Part shown: piece by piece, positions 61,074 through 64,000 of the stretch
Layout of the letters: every line of letters begins with the position of its first letter
How positions within the stretch are numbered: the first letter of the stretch is position 1
Source of the DNA: JAFGCY01 sp964609245
GTDB taxonomy: Bacteria > 4484-113 > JAFGCY01
Direction: 5' to 3'
Length of the DNA: 64,000 nucleotides
NCBI GenBank assembly: GCA_964609245.1
Contig: CAZSSB010000006.1
Coordinates: 1-64,000, forward strand
Notes under the pieces: model-generated
Databases searched by the model: none
Seen by the model: only the letters and a program-made list of their open reading frames with translations
What the model was told of the DNA's origin: nothing
Made by a program: the position numbers and the translations under genes

Positions 61074-64000
61074 ATGTCGGTTCAATTTCTGGGGATAGCC
61101 AGCGGCACGGACTGGAACAGCTACATCGACTCGATGGTGCAGCTGCGCAGCGGGCCGATGGAGAAGCTCATCGAGCAGCGCGAGCGGCTGGAGTTCAACC
61201 GCTCGGTCACGAACACCGTCAACCAGCGGCTGCTGCAGTTCGACACCACGCTGTCCAATCTGCGCTTCGAGAGCACCTTCCTGTCGCGCACGGTGGAGAG
61301 CAGCGACAGCGGCTACGTCTCGGCCGTCGCCGAAGCGGGCGCTGCGCTGGGGGCCTACAACGTGATCGTCAACCGGCTGGCCCGGGCCAGCCGCGCCAGC
61401 TCCGGGCTCGACGGGCAGGTATTCAGCAAGGTCGCCGATCTCAGCCAGTCCCAAACGATCGGCATCAACAGCCTGGTGCCCTACGGCGACTTCCAGTCCG
61501 TGCGGGCGTCGGCCTCCACGCTGATCGCCGACACCCAGCAGGCCGGCCAGTTCGGCGCGGCGATCACCGCCGGCGACACCATCACCATCACGGGCCAGCT
61601 CAAGGACACCACCGCGGTGTCCGGCACCTTCACCTTCGCCGGCGACGAGACGGATACGCTTGAGCGGCTGGCGACCACCATCGCCCAGGTGTTCCAGGGC
61701 GAGATCGGCGGCAGCGTCGGCAGCAACGGCGAACTGGTCTTCATCGAGACCGACCCGTCGGTGGCGGGGGACGTCACCTTCAACACCACCATCCCGCCGC
61801 TGGATCTGCAGTTCAACGACGCCGACTACTCCGGCTCCACCCTGACCTTCGGCATCGGCAACAACGTCGCCGGGGCCGGGGCCACCGCCCGGCGGCTGGT
61901 CCACACCGTCGCGTTCACCACCAGCGGCAGCCTTGAGCTCAATGACACCACCGATCTGGCGACGCTCGACCAGGTGACGGGCACGCTCGACAGCGGCGAC
62001 ATCATCCGCATTGCGGGCTACGAGACCAACGGCAGCTCGATCGCCCCCGTCGACTTCACCTACACCGGCGCGGCGGGGGGACAAACGATCGCCGACCTGA
62101 TCACCTCGATCAGCGGCGCCTTCAGCTCGGCCACCGCCAGCTACCAGAACGGCCGCATCGTGCTGACCGCCGATGCCACCGGGCCCTCCAGCCTGGCGGT
62201 CTCGCTGGAGTTCATCGACCAGGGCTCGGCCACCGACTTCGAGCTGGATGACTTTGCGGTCGCCGAGACCGGACGCACGGCCAGCTCGCAGATGATCACC
62301 ACCGGCAGCTTCACCGTCGAGGGCACCGGCGAGCACCTGCTCTCGACCACGGATGGCAAGGCGGGCAAGATCCGCGGCAACCTGACGCTGCCCGATCCCA
62401 GCAACACGCTGGGCAGCTTCGGCGTCACCGAGTTCGACATGCTGGCGATCGACCCCGACGGCACCGCCGGCCCGCTGGGGCCCGTCACCATCACCGGTCT
62501 CAGCGAGTACTCCACGCTGCAGGATCTGGTCGACGTGATCAACGAGCAGGTGCCGACGGTCACGGCGCAGCTGGACTTCAACGGCACCAGCTACTTCTTC
62601 GAGCTGATGGGCAACCGCGGCGGCCAGGACATCCGCGTCTACGACGACGCCAGCGGCATCCTGCAGATTCTGGGAGCCGGCAACCCGACGGACATCGACA
62701 CCGCCGTGCCGGACACCTACGCCACCTCGGCCACCACCGACAGCGACGATGTGACCTTCGTCGCCTGGTTCCGCCCCGACAGCGGCGGCCCGCTGCAACG
62801 TACCGTCTGGACCGGCGACGAGGGCGGCAGCATCGACACGCTGATCGGCGGAGTGGCGATCGTGGGCCTGGGCGGCGCGTTCAACGCCGGGACGGCCACG
62901 GTGGTGACGGCCAATAGCTCCGAGCTGAACACCGAGCAGGAGACCTACAGCTACCAGTTCGGCAGCAACGCGATCGTCACCGATCCGCCGGCCCACTTCC
63001 CGCCGCTGGATCCCAGCCTGTCGCTGGCGGAGGCCGGGTTCGCCACCACGCCCGAGAACGCGGCCGACAACCCGCTGTTCCACACCGATGGGTTCTTCAC
63101 GATCAACGGCGTGCGCGTCAACGTCGGCGACGTCAACACCATGACCGTCAACGAGCTGCTGGGGGCGATCAACACCAGCGGCGCCGGCGTGAGCGCGTAT
63201 TTCGACGCGGCCAACGGCCGGTTCTATCTACGTAGCAACGACACCGGCCCGCAGAACATCACGCTGGGCGGCGGCGGCGACACCAGCAACTTCCTGACGA
63301 TCGCCGGGCTGACGACCGACAGCGGGGCGGTGTTCTCCGCCGGACAGCAGAAGGGCTCCATCGACACCGACCTGCCCCTGGCCCAGAGCGGTTTCAACCA
63401 GACCGTCACCTCCGGCGTATTCACGATCAACAACACCAAGATTACCGTTGACGCCGGCGTTGACACCCTTGAGGACCTGATCTCCAAGATCAACAACTCC
63501 GGCGCGGGCGTGATCGCCAGCTACGACCCAGTCTCGGACAGCATCGCGCTGCAGCAGGACCTCGACCAGAATCCAACCGCCTATCGCATCTCGATCGGCG
63601 ACGCCGCGGACACCAGCAACTTCCTCGAAGCCGCCCAGCTGACGCTCGATACCACGGTGCCGACTCAGATCGGTACTACGCGCCAGACGGCAGCGTTCAG
63701 CGTCAACGGCGTCAGCTACACGCGCAGCAGCAACTCCGTGGACGACGTGGTCGACAAGCTGACGCTGTCGCTGAACGCCGTGACCACGGGTCCGGTGACG
63801 CTGACCGTCTCCGCGGACACCGAGCGAATCGAGGGCGCGATTATCGACTTCGTGGTCGACTACAACCAGACGCTGGAGCTGATCAACGGTCAACCGCTGA
63901 GCAAGGAGGAGCGCAAGTACACCGCCGAGCTGACGGACGAGGACGCGGACCAGATGACGCTGGACGAAATCGAAGAGTACTTGGTCCGCCGCGAGGAACT
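61074..64000 (+). CDS. fliD: Flagellar filament cap protein FliD (3' end outside window)
   Basis: At least 975 residues are present and the frame stays open to the edge. FliD caps the growing filament and guides flagellin assembly. The N-terminal domain reads FLGIASGTDWNSYIDSMVQ, then MEKLIEQRERLEFNRSVTN, the usual FliD_N start. A long Thr/Asp/Gly-rich centre holds several flagellin hook IN-type modules, such as NELLGAINTSGAGVSAYFD and LISKINNSGAGVIASYD. Near the edge FVVDYNQTLELING begins the C-terminal helical domain. It is much longer than the usual 450-700 residues. GGAGAGGG precedes the ATG at 61074. Confidence 0.93.
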   Translation, partial: MSVQFLGIASGTDWNSYIDSMVQLRSGPMEKLIEQRERLEFNRSVTNTVNQRLLQFDTTLSNLRFESTFLSRTVESSDSGYVSAVAEAGAALGAYNVIVNRLARASRASSGLDGQVFSKVADLSQSQTIGINSLVPYGDFQSVRASASTLIADTQQAGQFGAAITAGDTITITGQLKDTTAVSGTFTFAGDETDTLERLATTIAQVFQGEIGGSVGSNGELVFIETDPSVAGDVTFNTTIPPLDLQFNDADYSGSTLTFGIGNNVAGAGATARRLVHTVAFTTSGSLELNDTTDLATLDQVTGTLDSGDIIRIAGYETNGSSIAPVDFTYTGAAGGQTIADLITSISGAFSSATASYQNGRIVLTADATGPSSLAVSLEFIDQGSATDFELDDFAVAETGRTASSQMITTGSFTVEGTGEHLLSTTDGKAGKIRGNLTLPDPSNTLGSFGVTEFDMLAIDPDGTAGPLGPVTITGLSEYSTLQDLVDVINEQVPTVTAQLDFNGTSYFFELMGNRGGQDIRVYDDASGILQILGAGNPTDIDTAVPDTYATSATTDSDDVTFVAWFRPDSGGPLQRTVWTGDEGGSIDTLIGGVAIVGLGGAFNAGTATVVTANSSELNTEQETYSYQFGSNAIVTDPPAHFPPLDPSLSLAEAGFATTPENAADNPLFHTDGFFTINGVRVNVGDVNTMTVNELLGAINTSGAGVSAYFDAANGRFYLRSNDTGPQNITLGGGGDTSNFLTIAGLTTDSGAVFSAGQQKGSIDTDLPLAQSGFNQTVTSGVFTINNTKITVDAGVDTLEDLISKINNSGAGVIASYDPVSDSIALQQDLDQNPTAYRISIGDAADTSNFLEAAQLTLDTTVPTQIGTTRQTAAFSVNGVSYTRSSNSVDDVVDKLTLSLNAVTTGPVTLTVSADTERIEGAIIDFVVDYNQTLELINGQPLSKEERKYTAELTDEDADQMTLDEIEEYLVRREE

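Noticed and set aside
60996..63083. Long open frame of 695 codons on the minus strand
   Set aside because: It is antisense to fliD, which has clear family motifs. The frame reflects GC-rich third-position bias and has no recognisable domain.

Overview
The window is a GC-rich stretch of chromosome from a diderm, flagellated bacterium. Outer-membrane lipopolysaccharide is implied by lpxB and kdsB, and probably by an LptC-like protein. The flagellum is implied by flaG and fliD at the right edge. Rod shape is implied by mreB at the left edge. No tRNA, rRNA, CRISPR array, prophage or insertion sequence was seen. Genes sit on both strands in short operons and cover nearly everything; no gene-free stretch exceeds 300 bases. 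The largest gaps are about 283 nt upstream of mreB, about 250 nt at 19689-19941 and about 225 nt before comEC. The gene mix and the many unrecognised proteins suggest an under-sampled lineage. I cannot name the phylum from sequence alone.

Layout. 1-887: mreB (3' end cut off). 1171-7.7 kb: a membrane/coiled-coil protein, a secreted EEP-fold hydrolase, a potassium channel with RCK domains beside a CPA2 cation/proton antiporter, and an MBL-fold hydrolase. 7.8-11.5 kb: an ADP-ribosylglycohydrolase, a thiolase followed by a DUF4258 / YgiT-zinc-finger pair that looks like a toxin-antitoxin module, and a GNAT protein. 11.5-16.1 kb: an LptC-like protein divergent from a corA / glycosyltransferase / EamA / GT-C operon. 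16-22.9 kb: aroE, a membrane protein, a CofE-like protein interrupted only by a 100-N assembly gap, lipoprotein-type genes, malate dehydrogenase and lpxB. 23-31.4 kb: alaS, lipoproteins, a hydrolase, comEC, rpsT and an O-methyltransferase. 31.4-35.3 kb: six consecutive zinc-ribbon proteins, five of them membrane proteins of unknown function. 35.6-46.2 kb: thiG, an acyltransferase / glycosyltransferase / acyltransferase cluster, bacterioferritin, a YcaQ-like protein, a second ADP-ribosylglycohydrolase and a two-domain glycosyltransferase. 46.3-53.2 kb: an exported protein with a strict three-residue leucine repeat, lepA, an FG-GAP-type lipoprotein, hpf and a zinc-ribbon/TPR protein. 53.2-60.5 kb: kdsB, a SelB-C-terminus-like protein, an Opp-type ATPase with a small membrane partner, an SPFH protein, queG with a CXXCH lipoprotein, and an HtrA protease. 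60.6-64 kb: flaG and fliD (3' end cut off).

Two things stand out. First, many genes on both strands have a TATAAT-like -10 box only 5-8 nt before an ATG or GTG, with no ribosome-binding site, so leaderless mRNAs look common here. This pattern also settles several start codons. Second, the zinc-ribbon membrane-protein array at 31.4-35.3 kb shares a conserved architecture (CX2CX12CX2C, a GFRRExW juxtamembrane motif, a WxKxCC membrane motif and a terminal LWRD) that I cannot match to a described system.
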